Assembly: GCA_963800865.1 (NCBI GenBank)
Contig: CAWDCL010000003.1
Span: 186,001-250,000, forward strand
Length of the DNA: 64,000 nucleotides
Origin: JALOKP01 sp963800865
GTDB lineage: Bacteria > Acidobacteriota > Polarisedimenticolia > J045
Direction: 5' to 3'
Shown piece after piece: positions 43,707-52,699 of this stretch. The translations under genes and the position numbers were made by a program. The notes under the pieces were generated by a model that was not told where the DNA came from, did no database searches, and worked only from the letters and a program-made list of their open reading frames with translations. How positions within the stretch are numbered: the stretch's first letter is position 1; the number at the start of each line of letters is the position of its first letter.

Positions 43707-44474
43707 TCAGACTGTGTCGTTCAAACGTCGATGCACCAGCATGTGATACACCGCCGCAGCGGCGCCGGCTGCGGCGAGATGCTTGAGCGTGTGTCCGCTG
43801 ACCAGGCCGCCGACAGACAGGACTTGTGCGTCGAAGGTCTCGAGCACTTTGCTTGCCAGATACAGGGCGAGTGCCCAGTAGATATCACCTCCCCGGGTGT
43901 AGCGAGATGGACGGAGCAGAGTCAGTAACAGCAGGACCGCGACTGAATATGCCTGGAGAATTCCGTATGGCAGTACATTGCCCACACCCATGCGTTCTGT
44001 GGCACGCCAGTAGAATACCGAGAGCGCTCCAAGCAACAGCAGCGGACCCAACAGCGCAAGACCGGCCCGGCGTTCGATCCGATCGACGACCTGGCTCGAG
44101 ATCAGAGACATGAACGCAATCGTCATCGGCAATCGATCCCAGAACAAGCGCTCATTGTCCGGGGCCAGATGATAGTACGAAGAGCCGATCGCCGTCAGTA
44201 GCGTACCGGCAAAGAAGAGGGCATACGGCAACCGCTCGCTCCGGGATTCGAAACGCGCGCCGTCACCGAGGACGGCGATCAATCCGGCGATCCCGACGAT
44301 GAGGAATCCAATATTGGAAGCGACATCAAGGACATTGTGAATCCCATAGGCCTGCCGCTGATCGGCGAAAGCATGGTATTCGAGGGGTTGCCGCATGGCC
44401 GGCAAGAGGAGCGCGGCAGAGGCGGTGGCCATGGTAAAGGCGATAATCCACCCGGTTCGTTTTGGAATGTTCAC
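43707..44474 (-). CDS. alkaline ceramidase-like (CREST superfamily) membrane protein
   Basis: 255 residues with seven predicted helices. CREST-type zinc-site motifs are present: SSYYHLAPDNERLFWDRLPM (Ser, His and Asp positions as in alkaline ceramidases) and a late HTLKHLAAAG pair of His. Such enzymes hydrolyse ceramide amides; bacterial homologues are little studied and the substrate is uncertain. GTG 44474 gives a compact start; the upstream ORF extension is Arg/His-rich and unlikely. Shares the lower GC of the convergent hydrolase. Confidence 0.75.
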   Translation of the reverse strand: MNIPKRTGWIIAFTMATASAALLLPAMRQPLEYHAFADQRQAYGIHNVLDVASNIGFLIVGIAGLIAVLGDGARFESRSERLPYALFFAGTLLTAIGSSYYHLAPDNERLFWDRLPMTIAFMSLISSQVVDRIERRAGLALLGPLLLLGALSVFYWRATERMGVGNVLPYGILQAYSVAVLLLLTLLRPSRYTRGGDIYWALALYLASKVLETFDAQVLSVGGLVSGHTLKHLAAAGAAAAVYHMLVHRRLNDTV

Positions 44475-44724
44475 GGACCGACACCTGCGGGTCGCGGCGT
44501 GACGGTGGGTGCCCGCTCGCCGTCGGCGCGACGCAGATCGAGCAGAACATCTTGCAGGGCGCACATGCTCGCCGTTCCCAGCGCCGAAGGAAAGTCCTTT
44601 TCCTGCTTCATGGAGCCCCTACCAGGAGAGGTCATGCGCGTGCGTGCCGCCGGCCCGCTGGGTAACCGATCGCGGTGTTGCTGATAAGTGGCGCGGAAGC
44701 TGCTTCAGGCTGCGAGTGAGGCCC

Positions 44725-45168
44725 ATGCCCTGCTGCGGAGGCTGGGGCGGCGTCGCTTCGCACCGCAGGCCAATCGTCATCAACAATACCGGCAACGTCA
44801 ACATCGGCAACCGCGTCAACATCGGCAACCGCGTGAGCACCAGGAACCGCCCTGGCGGCGCCCGTCCGCTGCCGGCGGTCGTCCTGAACAACCGGTTCGA
44901 CAACAGCTACAACCGGCCGGAAAACCGGCCGCGTATCGCCGACCGCGCCACGGTGGGCGGGAATCCGCGAAACGCCGCCCAGGCTGGCGCCCCCCGACCG
45001 GGGACTGCGGGCGGCAACGTGGCGGCGGGACAGATTCGTCAGCGCATCGACACCGCGGATCTGAACCGCGCGGCCGCCGCCAGGGATCGCGGCAACGTGC
45101 GCGAAGCGATCCGGCCGAATCCCGCGCCGTTGCGGCCGCCCGGCACGCCGCAGCCGGCGGGGCGGTGA
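44725..45168 (+). pseudogene. C-terminal remnant of an Asn/Gly-rich secreted protein
   Basis: 147 codons from MPCCGGWGG. The part VINNTGNVNIGNRVNIGNRV has the N-I-G-N repeats typical of long secreted YXWGXW/DUF3300-type proteins. It is followed by a Pro/Arg/Asn-rich low-complexity tail to TGA 45168. No signal peptide or upstream domain in the same frame, so the 5' part seems lost or frameshifted. Family assignment is tentative. Confidence 0.4.
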
Positions 45169-45340
45169 TCTGTCGGGTACCGGGTCGGCGGGCCACACGT
45201 ACCGGCACACGATGGTCAATCGAGATTGCCGCCGGCCGGTGATGGCGATAGAATCGGCAGACGGGGCGGTCACCCGTGATTGAGAGAACGTGCGCCGTCC
45301 CGGTCGGGCGGAGCGAGGGCAGGAGATGCAGGAGGGGCAG

Positions 45341-45937
45341 ATGAGATCATTCGTGGTCGTGCTAGCTGTCGCGATGTGTCTGGCTGTTGGGCCCGTGGCG
45401 GCGCAGGACGCCGTGAAGACGCCGATGACGTTCACCGCGTTCGCCGTCAACCTGAACCAGCCCCCGTCGTTGGGCGGCCAGCGGCTCCCGTCGACGGGTG
45501 TCCTCCAGATCACGCTGGATCGGTTCTCATCCAGCGAGGAACGCGCGACGCTGGTGGCCGCCTTCAAAGAGGGCGGGCAGAACGCGCTGCTCAGGGCGTT
45601 GCAGCAGGTGAACGAGAGGGTCGGCTTCATCCGGAAGTCTGGCTCCCTGGGTTGGGATCTGCGGTTCGCCTTCCGGGAAGTCAATGACGATGGCACGAGC
45701 CGCATCATCATCGCCACGGACCGGCGGATCGGGTTCTGGGAGACGCGCGATCTTCCGCGCGTCAGCAACTTCCCATTCACGCTCATCGAGATTCACCTCG
45801 ACAAGGCAGGCAGCGGCGAGGGCCGGATGGCGGTGGCCGCCAGGATTCAAACCGCCCGGGACGGGGAAACGATCGTCATCGAGAACTATGGCACTTCGCC
45901 GGTCGCCCTGAACAACATCACGATGGCCTCGCGGTAG
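45341..45937 (+). CDS. secreted protein of unknown function
   Basis: 198 residues. A signal peptide (VVVLAVAMCLAVGPVAAQ, cleavage before DAVKT) is followed by one compact alpha/beta domain. That domain contains LQITLDRFSSSEERATLVAAF and GWDLRFAFREVNDDGTSRII. It recalls a family of hypothetical secreted proteins from Acidobacteria, but I cannot name it. ATG 45341 is preceded by ggaggggcag. Probably co-directional with, but separate from, the lipoprotein gene 100 nt downstream. Confidence 0.75.
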   Translation: MRSFVVVLAVAMCLAVGPVAAQDAVKTPMTFTAFAVNLNQPPSLGGQRLPSTGVLQITLDRFSSSEERATLVAAFKEGGQNALLRALQQVNERVGFIRKSGSLGWDLRFAFREVNDDGTSRIIIATDRRIGFWETRDLPRVSNFPFTLIEIHLDKAGSGEGRMAVAARIQTARDGETIVIENYGTSPVALNNITMASR

Positions 45938-46038
45938 CCCTCGACGCGCTGGCCTCCAGGCCGCCCGGGCGGAGCGGACTGACGGGGACTCGCCCGTCTC
46001 TCCGTTACCTGCGCCGTAACTCGAGCCAAGGAGCGAGT

Positions 46039-46680
46039 ATGTATCGCACAGCGAGAGCCGTCTCGGTGATGGCCGCGGTCCTCACCGCGGCAGCCTGCGC
46101 CACGACCACATTCCAGTCCACCTGGAAGGCGCCCGAGGTCGGGCCGTTGAACTTCAGGGGCGCGAAGGTGGCCGCGCTCGTCATCAGCAGCAGCAGCGGG
46201 TTTCGCCTCCCCGCCGAGGACGAGCTCGCCCGGCAGATCACCGCACAGGGTGCGGTAGGGGTCGCCGCCTACACCATCGTCCCTGAGGACGCGATCAGGG
46301 ACCCGGAGAGATCCAAGGCCCTGATGGAGAAGGCCGGCGTCGTGGGCGTCGTCTCCATGCGGGTCGTGAGCAACGAGCAGCGGATCACCGCCACGCCGAG
46401 CACCTTCTGGGGCGGCCCCCCCTATTCCGCGTTCTGGGGGCGGCCCGGCTGGGGACGGCCCGGCTACTGGGGCTGGGGCTGGGGCTTCGCCTACGCCCCC
46501 GTGATCCAGACCGACACGTTCGTCTCCGTCGAGACCCTGATCTTCGACCTCTCCCAGGACAAGCTGGTCTGGGTCGCCACCAGCCAGACCATGAACCCCT
46601 CCGACGTCCAGGGCCTCGTCCGGGATCTCGCGCGCGCGTCGGCGTCCCAGCTGCGGAGGCAGGGCCTCATCCAGCAATAG
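46039..46680 (+). CDS. outer-membrane-type lipoprotein, DUF4136-like
   Basis: 213 residues with lipobox TAAAC (Cys about 20). The chain opens TTTFQSTWKAPEVGPLNFRG, like DUF4136/GNA1162-type lipoproteins. The middle is a Gly/Trp/Pro-rich low-complexity stretch (WGRPGWGRPGYWGWGWGF), then a beta-helix end with VETLIFDLSQDKLVW. Anchored in the periplasm or outer membrane; role unknown. Confidence 0.8.
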   Translation: MYRTARAVSVMAAVLTAAACATTTFQSTWKAPEVGPLNFRGAKVAALVISSSSGFRLPAEDELARQITAQGAVGVAAYTIVPEDAIRDPERSKALMEKAGVVGVVSMRVVSNEQRITATPSTFWGGPPYSAFWGRPGWGRPGYWGWGWGFAYAPVIQTDTFVSVETLIFDLSQDKLVWVATSQTMNPSDVQGLVRDLARASASQLRRQGLIQQ

Positions 46681-46724
46681 CCTGCTCCAGACAGCCTGGC
46701 ACTCCAGGAAAGGGAGAAGAGCCG

Positions 46725-47801
46725 ATGATCAAGGTGTGTGCGCCGCTCATCGCGTGCGCCGTTCTGGCCGTGCCGGCGTTTGCCCAAGAACCGCTCATGT
46801 GCTTCGGCAACGAGCCCAGCTGGAAAGTCGATCTCACCACCCCGGGGGTCGCGAAGGCAGCGGTCATGGGCGAGGAGACGAAGACCTACCGCGGCGGGCC
46901 GACGCGCAACGAGCTGCTGAAGGAGACGCTCTGGCGCGGGTCGCCCGACGCCGGCCGCGACCTGGTCCTGTTCCTGAGCGACAAGCCGTGCAGCGACCAG
47001 ATGTCGGACGTCGTGCACCCCGTCACCGCGCGCGTATCGTTCCCGGACCTGCGCTTCTTCGTCGGGTGTTGCCGCATCGTCACCGGCTCGGGGGGTGACG
47101 GGACGGCGGCGACGGCACCGCCGCTCGAGGGGACGGCCTGGCGGCTCGAGAGCCTTCCCGGCAAGGACGCGAAGGCCCTCGGGGCCGTGCGCCAGCCGCT
47201 GACGGTGCGGTTCGAGGCCGGCCGCGTGTCGGGCTTCTCGGGCTGCAACCGGCTCGTGGGCTCGTACAAGGTCGAGGCCGGCGTCCTGACGCCGTCCCAG
47301 CTCGCCGGGACCATGATGGCGTGCCCCGAGCCCGCGATGGCGCTCGAGTCCGCGTTCCGCGCGGCGCTCGGGGGACCGCTGCGCTACTCGGTCACGGGTG
47401 ACCGGCTCAGCCTGAAACCCGCCTCCGGCGAGCCGCTCGTGTTCGTCGCCGAGGTCCAGAAGCTCGACGGCGGCTGGCAGGTCAACGGCTTCAACAACGG
47501 CCGCGACGCGGTCGTGGGCCTCGGGGGGGACGCGCCCATCACGCTCTCCTTCGAGAATGGCGCCGTCTCCGGGGACGCGGGCTGCAACACGCTTCGTGGG
47601 ACCTACGCGGTGGACGGGCAACGCGTGACGATCGGGCCCCTGGCGACGACCCGCAAGGCCTGCGCCGAGGAGGTCATGAAGCAGGAGCGCGAGTTCCTCG
47701 CCGCGCTCGTGTCGGCAACCACGTGGAGCGTCGAGGGCGACACGCTGGACATGCACCGCGCCGACGGCCAGCGCGCGGTGATGGCGGTCAGGAAGAAGTA
47801 G
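46725..47801 (+). CDS. secreted protein with two META (HslJ-like) domains
   Basis: 358 residues. A signal peptide (cleavage near AFA-QEPLMC) is followed by an N-terminal domain with paired Cys (MCFGNEPSWKVDL; PCSDQMSDV), resembling the DUF-type region of YPO0702-like proteins. Two META domains follow, around 125-240 (GFSGCNRLVGSYKVEAG, MMACPEPAM) and 255-355 (GDAGCNTLRGTYAVDGQ, KACAEEVMKQEREF). META domains occur in heat-shock/novobiocin-linked lipoproteins such as HslJ and may bind small ligands. Start 46725 has an aaagggagaag ribosome binding site. Confidence 0.85.
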   Translation: MIKVCAPLIACAVLAVPAFAQEPLMCFGNEPSWKVDLTTPGVAKAAVMGEETKTYRGGPTRNELLKETLWRGSPDAGRDLVLFLSDKPCSDQMSDVVHPVTARVSFPDLRFFVGCCRIVTGSGGDGTAATAPPLEGTAWRLESLPGKDAKALGAVRQPLTVRFEAGRVSGFSGCNRLVGSYKVEAGVLTPSQLAGTMMACPEPAMALESAFRAALGGPLRYSVTGDRLSLKPASGEPLVFVAEVQKLDGGWQVNGFNNGRDAVVGLGGDAPITLSFENGAVSGDAGCNTLRGTYAVDGQRVTIGPLATTRKACAEEVMKQEREFLAALVSATTWSVEGDTLDMHRADGQRAVMAVRKK

Positions 47802-48094
47802 CGCCCGGCGTCCCGGGGCGCGCGGCGAAAGCACCCTGGAGGGGAACGATACCCGACACGGTGAAGAGCGACCTGGCGATGGACCTGGGCGGGCCGGGCT
47901 CGGTGGCATTCGGCGTGGTGCTCCTCGCGCGGCCTGTCGCGCGGTGCCACGGCTCGCAGGGTCCCCGGCTCGCGAGCCATCAATCGTCCTGCTCTTCAAG
48001 GTGCAGAACCTCACGTTGGTGACGGTCTCGCTGTCCGCGGCGAGTGTCACGCTTCCGATCTCCGTTCTGGTCCTCTCGATCTGCGCGCTGGGCA

Positions 48095-48313
48095 GTGGGC
48101 GACCACCACACCGAGGAGATCGACCCGGAAAACACCCCGCTCCTGATCGTCCGGCTGGCCAACGAGGCCTGCCACCGGCTCGGGATCGGGATCGCGCACG
48201 ACCCGTCGATCGTGCTCTCGGCGACGGCCGAGGCGCACCAGCTCGGTGCGACCGAGGTCGTGCTGGCGGAGCTCGAGATCACGCTCGAGGACTCGGTTGC
48301 GACGCCCGCCTGA
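48095..48313 (+). pseudogene. HDOD-domain C-terminal remnant
   Basis: The frame HHTEEIDPENTPLLIVRLAN, then EACHRLGIGIAHDPSIVL and a final Leu/Glu-rich helix, resembles the end of HDOD (HD-like, GTPase-unlinked) signalling proteins. There the H-H and L-A-N-x-x-x-x-x-L-G-I-G features are conserved. The bulk of the domain is absent: 47802-48094 shows only unrelated low-complexity translations. Confidence 0.5.
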
Positions 48314-48385
48314 GGCGGCATATGCTCATTTTTTCCTTCCCCGGGGCCGCCGAAGGGCCGGCCCCGGGTGGTTCGCGAGGAATCG

Positions 48386-49249
48386 ATGAGATACGAGAAG
48401 CGCCCCTGGACGATCGTAGTCGGCGCCCTGCTGGCCGCCGGCCTTTCCTTCGCGCCGGCCGCCTCGGCCCAGGAGTCGACCGAGGAGCTGGCCAAGGCGG
48501 CGCAGAACCCGGTCGCCGCGATGATCAGCCTGCCGTTCCAGAACAACACCAACTTCGGGTACGGCCCGGACAACGACATCCAGAACATCCTCAACATCCA
48601 GCCGGTCTGGCCGTTCTCGCTGGGCGCGAACTGGAACCTGATCACGCGGACGATCCTGCCGGTGATCTATCAGCCGGACCTCACGCTGCCGGTTCGGGTG
48701 GCGCCGGGCGTCGTGCAGGACGTGACCATCGACGGGGCCTTCGGGCTGGGAGACCTCCTCCCGACCTTCTTCTTCTCGCCGGCCAAGGCAAGCAAGGTGA
48801 TCTGGGGGATCGGGCCGACCTTCACCCTGCCGATCGCGACCGACGACATTCTCGGGTCCGGCAAGTGGAGCGCCGGACCCGCGCTCGTCGTGCTCACGAT
48901 GCCGGGCCACTGGGTGCTCGGCGTGCTGGTCAACAACCAGTGGTCGTTCGCCGGCAGCTCGAACCGCGCCGACGTCAACGCGATGGTCCTGCAGTACTTC
49001 GTCAACTACAACCTCGCGAAGGGGTGGTACATCACGAGCGCGCCGATCAACACCGCCAACTGGGAGGCGGACAGCAGCGATCGCTGGACCGTCCCGATCG
49101 GCGGCGGCGTGGGACGGATCTTTCGTGCCGGCAAGCAGCCGATGAACGTCTCGGTCAGCGCCTTCTACAACGTCGTCAAACCGGACAATCTGCCGGCCGC
49201 CGACTGGCAGCTGCGGCTTCAGGTCCAGCTGCTGTTTCCGAAGTCGTAG
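48386..49249 (+). CDS. outer-membrane barrel protein, transporter-like
   Basis: 287 residues with a signal peptide (cleavage near ASA-QESTEELAK). A barrel with aromatic strand ends follows: NPVAAMISLPFQNNTNFGYG, NILNIQPVWPFSLGANWNLI, PTFFFSPAKASK, GPTFTLPIATDDILGSGKW, final QLRLQVQLLFPKS. This matches a widespread family of hypothetical outer-membrane transporters (neuromedin U-type annotation). Function unknown. ATG 48386 chosen for its gcgaggaatcg ribosome binding site. Confidence 0.8.
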   Translation: MRYEKRPWTIVVGALLAAGLSFAPAASAQESTEELAKAAQNPVAAMISLPFQNNTNFGYGPDNDIQNILNIQPVWPFSLGANWNLITRTILPVIYQPDLTLPVRVAPGVVQDVTIDGAFGLGDLLPTFFFSPAKASKVIWGIGPTFTLPIATDDILGSGKWSAGPALVVLTMPGHWVLGVLVNNQWSFAGSSNRADVNAMVLQYFVNYNLAKGWYITSAPINTANWEADSSDRWTVPIGGGVGRIFRAGKQPMNVSVSAFYNVVKPDNLPAADWQLRLQVQLLFPKS

Positions 49250-49717
49250 CGACGGCTCGCTCCGGGTCCGCCCCCGGCGCGACGCCAGGCGAACTGCGCT
49301 GGCCTGGTGCCAGCCTCCAACGGAACGCGCACTGACAGTTCCTTGTTCACCTTGGAACGGCGGACGGACGCGCTTTCAGCCAAGACGACGCGGATTCAGA
49401 CAACGGTCAGCACCGGGACCGTCACGATGAACGAAGCCGTCTCCGGCTTCAGCACCCGGCTCCGGCACACAGACACGGTCCCAGCGGCCGGCGCGCCTTG
49501 AGGCCGGACAGGTGGCTGGCGGGGACGAGTCCTCGCCCCGCGCGCGCCCCAGGGGCACGGCGGCGGCGTCGTCGATTTCGAGGCGCCTCCTCGCGTCGTC
49601 GCGCTCGATGACCCGGAGGTCCGCCGCGTTGCGGGAGACCGGGTTAAACGGTCGAGCAGCGCCGCCCCACCGCCGGTGGCCGGCCGGACCGGCCCCGGCG
49701 GCGGGATGGGCCCGCGT
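49250..49717. other. gap without recognisable genes
   Basis: 468 nt between the barrel gene and the convergent SHOCT gene. Translations are low-complexity in all frames. I see no repeat shared with the rest of the window and no hairpin followed by a T-run. Confidence 0.5.
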
Positions 49718-50098
49718 TCAGGCGAGCGCCTTGGCCTTCAGCTTCGCGAACTCGTCCGGGCTGATCGTGCCGGCGTCGAGGAGTTTCTTGGCGCTCGCGA
49801 TCTGGTCAGCGGCCGACTGCCCTCCGGCCACCTGCCGGATGTAGGCCTCCCCGCTGGCCAGCCTCTGCTCTTGTGTGGCCCGCTGCCGCTCCGCCATCCC
49901 CGGCCCACGTGTGATCACGTAGGCGATCGCGGCCAGCAGCGGCAGGAACACGAGCGCGACGATCCAGACGCCCTTCGCGAACGGCCCGAGTTTCGTGTCC
50001 CGGAAGAGGTCGACGACGACCTGGAACAGGATCATGAGGTACGCGATGAAGAAGAACGCTTCGAACATCAAGATGAAGACACCCCAGAAATTGCTCAC
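49718..50098 (-). CDS. PLDc_N / SHOCT small membrane protein
   Basis: 126 residues from GTG 50098 with an aaggagacgtgac ribosome binding site. There are two N-terminal helices (FILMFEAFFFIAYLMILFQV; VWIVALVFLPLLAAIAYVIT) with VDLFRDTKLGPFAKG between them, as in PLD-nuclease N-terminal (PLDc_N) proteins. The cytosolic C-terminus is a SHOCT motif (SAADQIASAKKLLDAGTISPDEFAKLKAKAL). The family role is unclear; SHOCT often marks oligomerisation. Confidence 0.85.
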   Translation of the reverse strand: MSNFWGVFILMFEAFFFIAYLMILFQVVVDLFRDTKLGPFAKGVWIVALVFLPLLAAIAYVITRGPGMAERQRATQEQRLASGEAYIRQVAGGQSAADQIASAKKLLDAGTISPDEFAKLKAKALA

Positions 50099-50530
50099 GT
50101 CACGTCTCCTTGTGTGGGCGCCGCCAATTGGCGGCGCGCCCGTGAATTGCCGAACTCCTTGCTCCGCCGAAGCCCAGTGTCCGCCGTCGGAAACGACAGA
50201 AAAGCGGCTCAGGGCTCCACTTTCCTGCGCAGGCCGGCTCTCTCCATGTCCCTGGCCACGGCCTCTGCCGCCTCGTCGAAGAGGGCCGTCACCTCGTTCG
50301 GGTCCGCGGTGCTGCTGCGGTCGGACCGGAGCAGCGTGTCGGGGTCGAGAGAGTGGACCAGCGCCTCGCCCCAGAGGTGCGAACCATGCGAGCGGCCGAG
50401 CGCCCAGGTGCCTTGCCACGAACAGCGACAGCTGACCCAGAACGACCGGCAACCCGCCGATCGGCCGTCCACCCGGTGCTCGTCGCTGTCTTCCCGACCA
50501 AGCACCTGCAGAGGATAACCTGGGCGATCG
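50099..50530. other. gap with an unrecognised minus-strand open frame
   Basis: About 430 nt. On the minus strand a frame ending at TGA 50209 encodes ALVHSLDPDTLLRSDRSSTA and PNEVTALFDEAAEAVARDME, which looks like real amphipathic protein sequence rather than a shadow. It lacks a plausible start and I recognise no family. Probably another truncated gene end beside the IS91-like remnant at 50531. Confidence 0.35.
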
Positions 50531-50940
50531 GAGGATAGGCGATTCAAGCCGCGGATTCGACGTCGGAGAGCGTCGCCGCGGTCCTGCAGGAAGGGGGAGC
50601 GGCCGGGCGCGTGGACGGAGCGTGGTCGGGGGCGGCGCGGCGCGGGGAGCGGCCCGGCATGGGACGCGGGGAGGTCCGCCGCAGAGGCGGAGTTCGGCCC
50701 TCCGGGTGGTCAGGACCGCGCGGGCCGGGGCGTTCGTCCAGGAGTTCAGTCCGCGGCGGGGTGGGCGGGAAAGGGGCGGGTGGACCTGGGCCAGGATTTT
50801 CATGCGGGACGAGCAGCGCCGGCAGCGGAGGGCATCCAGAGCGAACACTCGGCGCAGCAACTCGGCCCAGGAGAGGTAGCGGCCGCCGGGGTCGGGAGAC
50901 CGTGCGCCGGGAGACCGGTCACCCGGCGAGAGGGATGCTC
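50531..50940 (-). mobile_element. IS91-like element remnant (second copy)
   Basis: Minus-strand remnant. Transposase C-terminal zinc segment PGGRYLSWAELLRRVFALDA, then LRCRRCSSRMKILAQVHPP at about 50774-50900. The frame is then lost, and the 3' non-coding region matching 38407-38623 runs down to the terminal motif at 50531. No catalytic Tyr domain. Confidence 0.7.
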
Positions 50941-50947
50941 CCATGAT

Positions 50948-51252
50948 GCGAGCTGTGGAGGCGAAACCCGATGCAGCCGCCGAGGTCATCGCCCTGCCTC
51001 GCCGCGGAGGGCCTCATCATCGCTACGCTTGGCGTCGCGCGGCCTGACGCTTCTGGCCGACCACTCCATTGCCGCGGTCTCGTCGTGGAGGGCGTGTGCA
51101 TTCGCGGGAAGGCGGACCGCCGCCTTCTCGCTCAACCGATGGGCAGGACCATCGCCGACACATGCACGGGCGGGTTCGAGCGGCGGTATTGCCTGCCGTT
51201 CCGAGCCGCGTGAGCCCTCAGCAATGCGCGGACTCTATTTTGGCGAACAACA
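50948..51252 (+). mobile_element. integrase-type IS right-hand remnant (copy 2), left boundary of the DUF1254 island
   Basis: Aligns over its whole length with 41719-42024: end of the transposase frame (AVEAKPDAAAEVIAL, HHRYAWRRAA), 3' DNA, and the terminus at 51227-51252. The terminus (tgttgttcgccaaaatagag on the minus strand) faces into the DUF1254 gene cluster, whose last stop codon lies only 29 bp away. Confidence 0.75.
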
Positions 51253-51280
51253 GGAGCCTGCTAGGTTGCCTTCGCGTCAA

Positions 51281-52681
51281 CTACCCAAGCTTGACAAAAT
51301 CATCCGGTTTCCAGGATTGCTCGAAGAAAGCCTCCAGCGGCCCGTACAGGCGGATGTAGGCAAACCAACCTTTACCGGGAACGGTCTTGACCCAATTCTT
51401 CTCTTTTCCAGCGGGCGCTTCCGGGCCAAAGACGAGATCGCAAGAACCGTCAGCGTTCTGTTCCGGCCCGTCAAAGCTGTTGACGCTGGGCTTGGGCATG
51501 CCGTTTTGCAGCAGCGAGCGCGTCATGGGGTCGTATAGCGTCACCGACCAGAAGTTGTTGACCGGAATGTTCGGCGGCAGGTGAAGCTTGTAGGTTTGGC
51601 CGCCATCCAGATAATCGCCACGAGCATCGACAATAGCCTGCAGGTACTGAGACCCGGCGCCCACTACTTTGTTGACCATGGCCGGGGTGATGCAAATCGC
51701 GGTGAAGTGGAAGAGGGTTCTGGCGTCCAGGTTACGGACGCCGTTCCTCAAGAACTCATGGCTGCCGCCCACAAAGACATATTCCCAGTTGCGGTCGGGA
51801 TACACCTTTGCCTCCGGTTCGCGCGATTGATAGGCAATCGCCCGGGCCATGCCAAAACCTGTCTTGGCTGCGGTATCGAGAATCTTCCGCATGCGCTCAT
51901 CGGGGGCAAACGGCTTGCCCTTCTCGATGCCAAGCGCTCTCAACACCCCCAACTGCTCGGTGTTGAAGGCTTCAGTGGGTTCGTATTGGATCACCTTGTC
52001 CAGGTTGACAAAGTACTGGAAATCATTGGGGTGGATGGTATCTGCAGGCAAGCTCCCGGCATTGGAAATATTGGGCTTTCGGTGGCCATCCTTTAACGGG
52101 TAAACCGCACAATTGTCGCCATACCATTTAAGGGCCTGCTTGCCCATGCCGCTGATCTTCTGGCTGGCACGCGCCATGACCCACACCTTGTAGGTGCGCG
52201 AACGCGCGACGAAATAACCTTCGGGCACTTCGCCTTCATGATCCGGAGGCAGCAGCAGGTATTTGCCCCCTTGCCCCTTATCCGGGCCAACCATGCCAAA
52301 GTCGACGATGTACCGGAAGTACGCATCGTTGGCCATGCCCAAAACCTGCGGGGGGATTTCAACCACCGTGGGGCCATCTTTCTTGAGGTCGACATTGCAG
52401 GCAAAGTAGACACTCTCGGTATTGCCGGTCAAGACCAGCGGGGTGGCGGATAGCAAGTCGGCGGCCACAGCCAGGTCAGAACATTCCTTGCATCCCCAGC
52501 CCTTTTCCTGCCCCTCGAGCAATGAATACATCGACATTGCCGGCATGAAGTCAATGTAAGCCTGGCAGGCGCGCTGAAAATCAAGCGCATCAAACAGCTT
52601 CTGGGCAGTCTCCTTGGTGGGATACCCATCCAGTACAAATTCAAAATCGCCGATCGGTGTGGTCAGTTTTTCTGTGTTCAC
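51281..52681 (-). CDS. DUF1254/DUF1214 protein 3 (GC-poorer)
   Basis: 466 residues. The DUF1254 domain (about 40-180) has AYIDFMPAMSMYSLLEGQEK, NTESVYFACNVDLKKDGPTV and EIPPQVLGMANDAYFRYIVD. The DUF1214 domain (about 330-460) has TYKLHLPPNIPVNNFWSVTL, YDPMTRSLLQNG and NWVKTVPGKGWFAYIRLYGP. It lacks a signal peptide. The family has no agreed biochemical function. Codon use is markedly less GC-rich than in the two upstream paralogues, so it has a separate origin. Last gene before the IS terminus. Confidence 0.88.
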   Translation of the reverse strand: MNTEKLTTPIGDFEFVLDGYPTKETAQKLFDALDFQRACQAYIDFMPAMSMYSLLEGQEKGWGCKECSDLAVAADLLSATPLVLTGNTESVYFACNVDLKKDGPTVVEIPPQVLGMANDAYFRYIVDFGMVGPDKGQGGKYLLLPPDHEGEVPEGYFVARSRTYKVWVMARASQKISGMGKQALKWYGDNCAVYPLKDGHRKPNISNAGSLPADTIHPNDFQYFVNLDKVIQYEPTEAFNTEQLGVLRALGIEKGKPFAPDERMRKILDTAAKTGFGMARAIAYQSREPEAKVYPDRNWEYVFVGGSHEFLRNGVRNLDARTLFHFTAICITPAMVNKVVGAGSQYLQAIVDARGDYLDGGQTYKLHLPPNIPVNNFWSVTLYDPMTRSLLQNGMPKPSVNSFDGPEQNADGSCDLVFGPEAPAGKEKNWVKTVPGKGWFAYIRLYGPLEAFFEQSWKPDDFVKLG

Positions 52682-52699
52682 AGTGTCTTCTCCTTCAAG

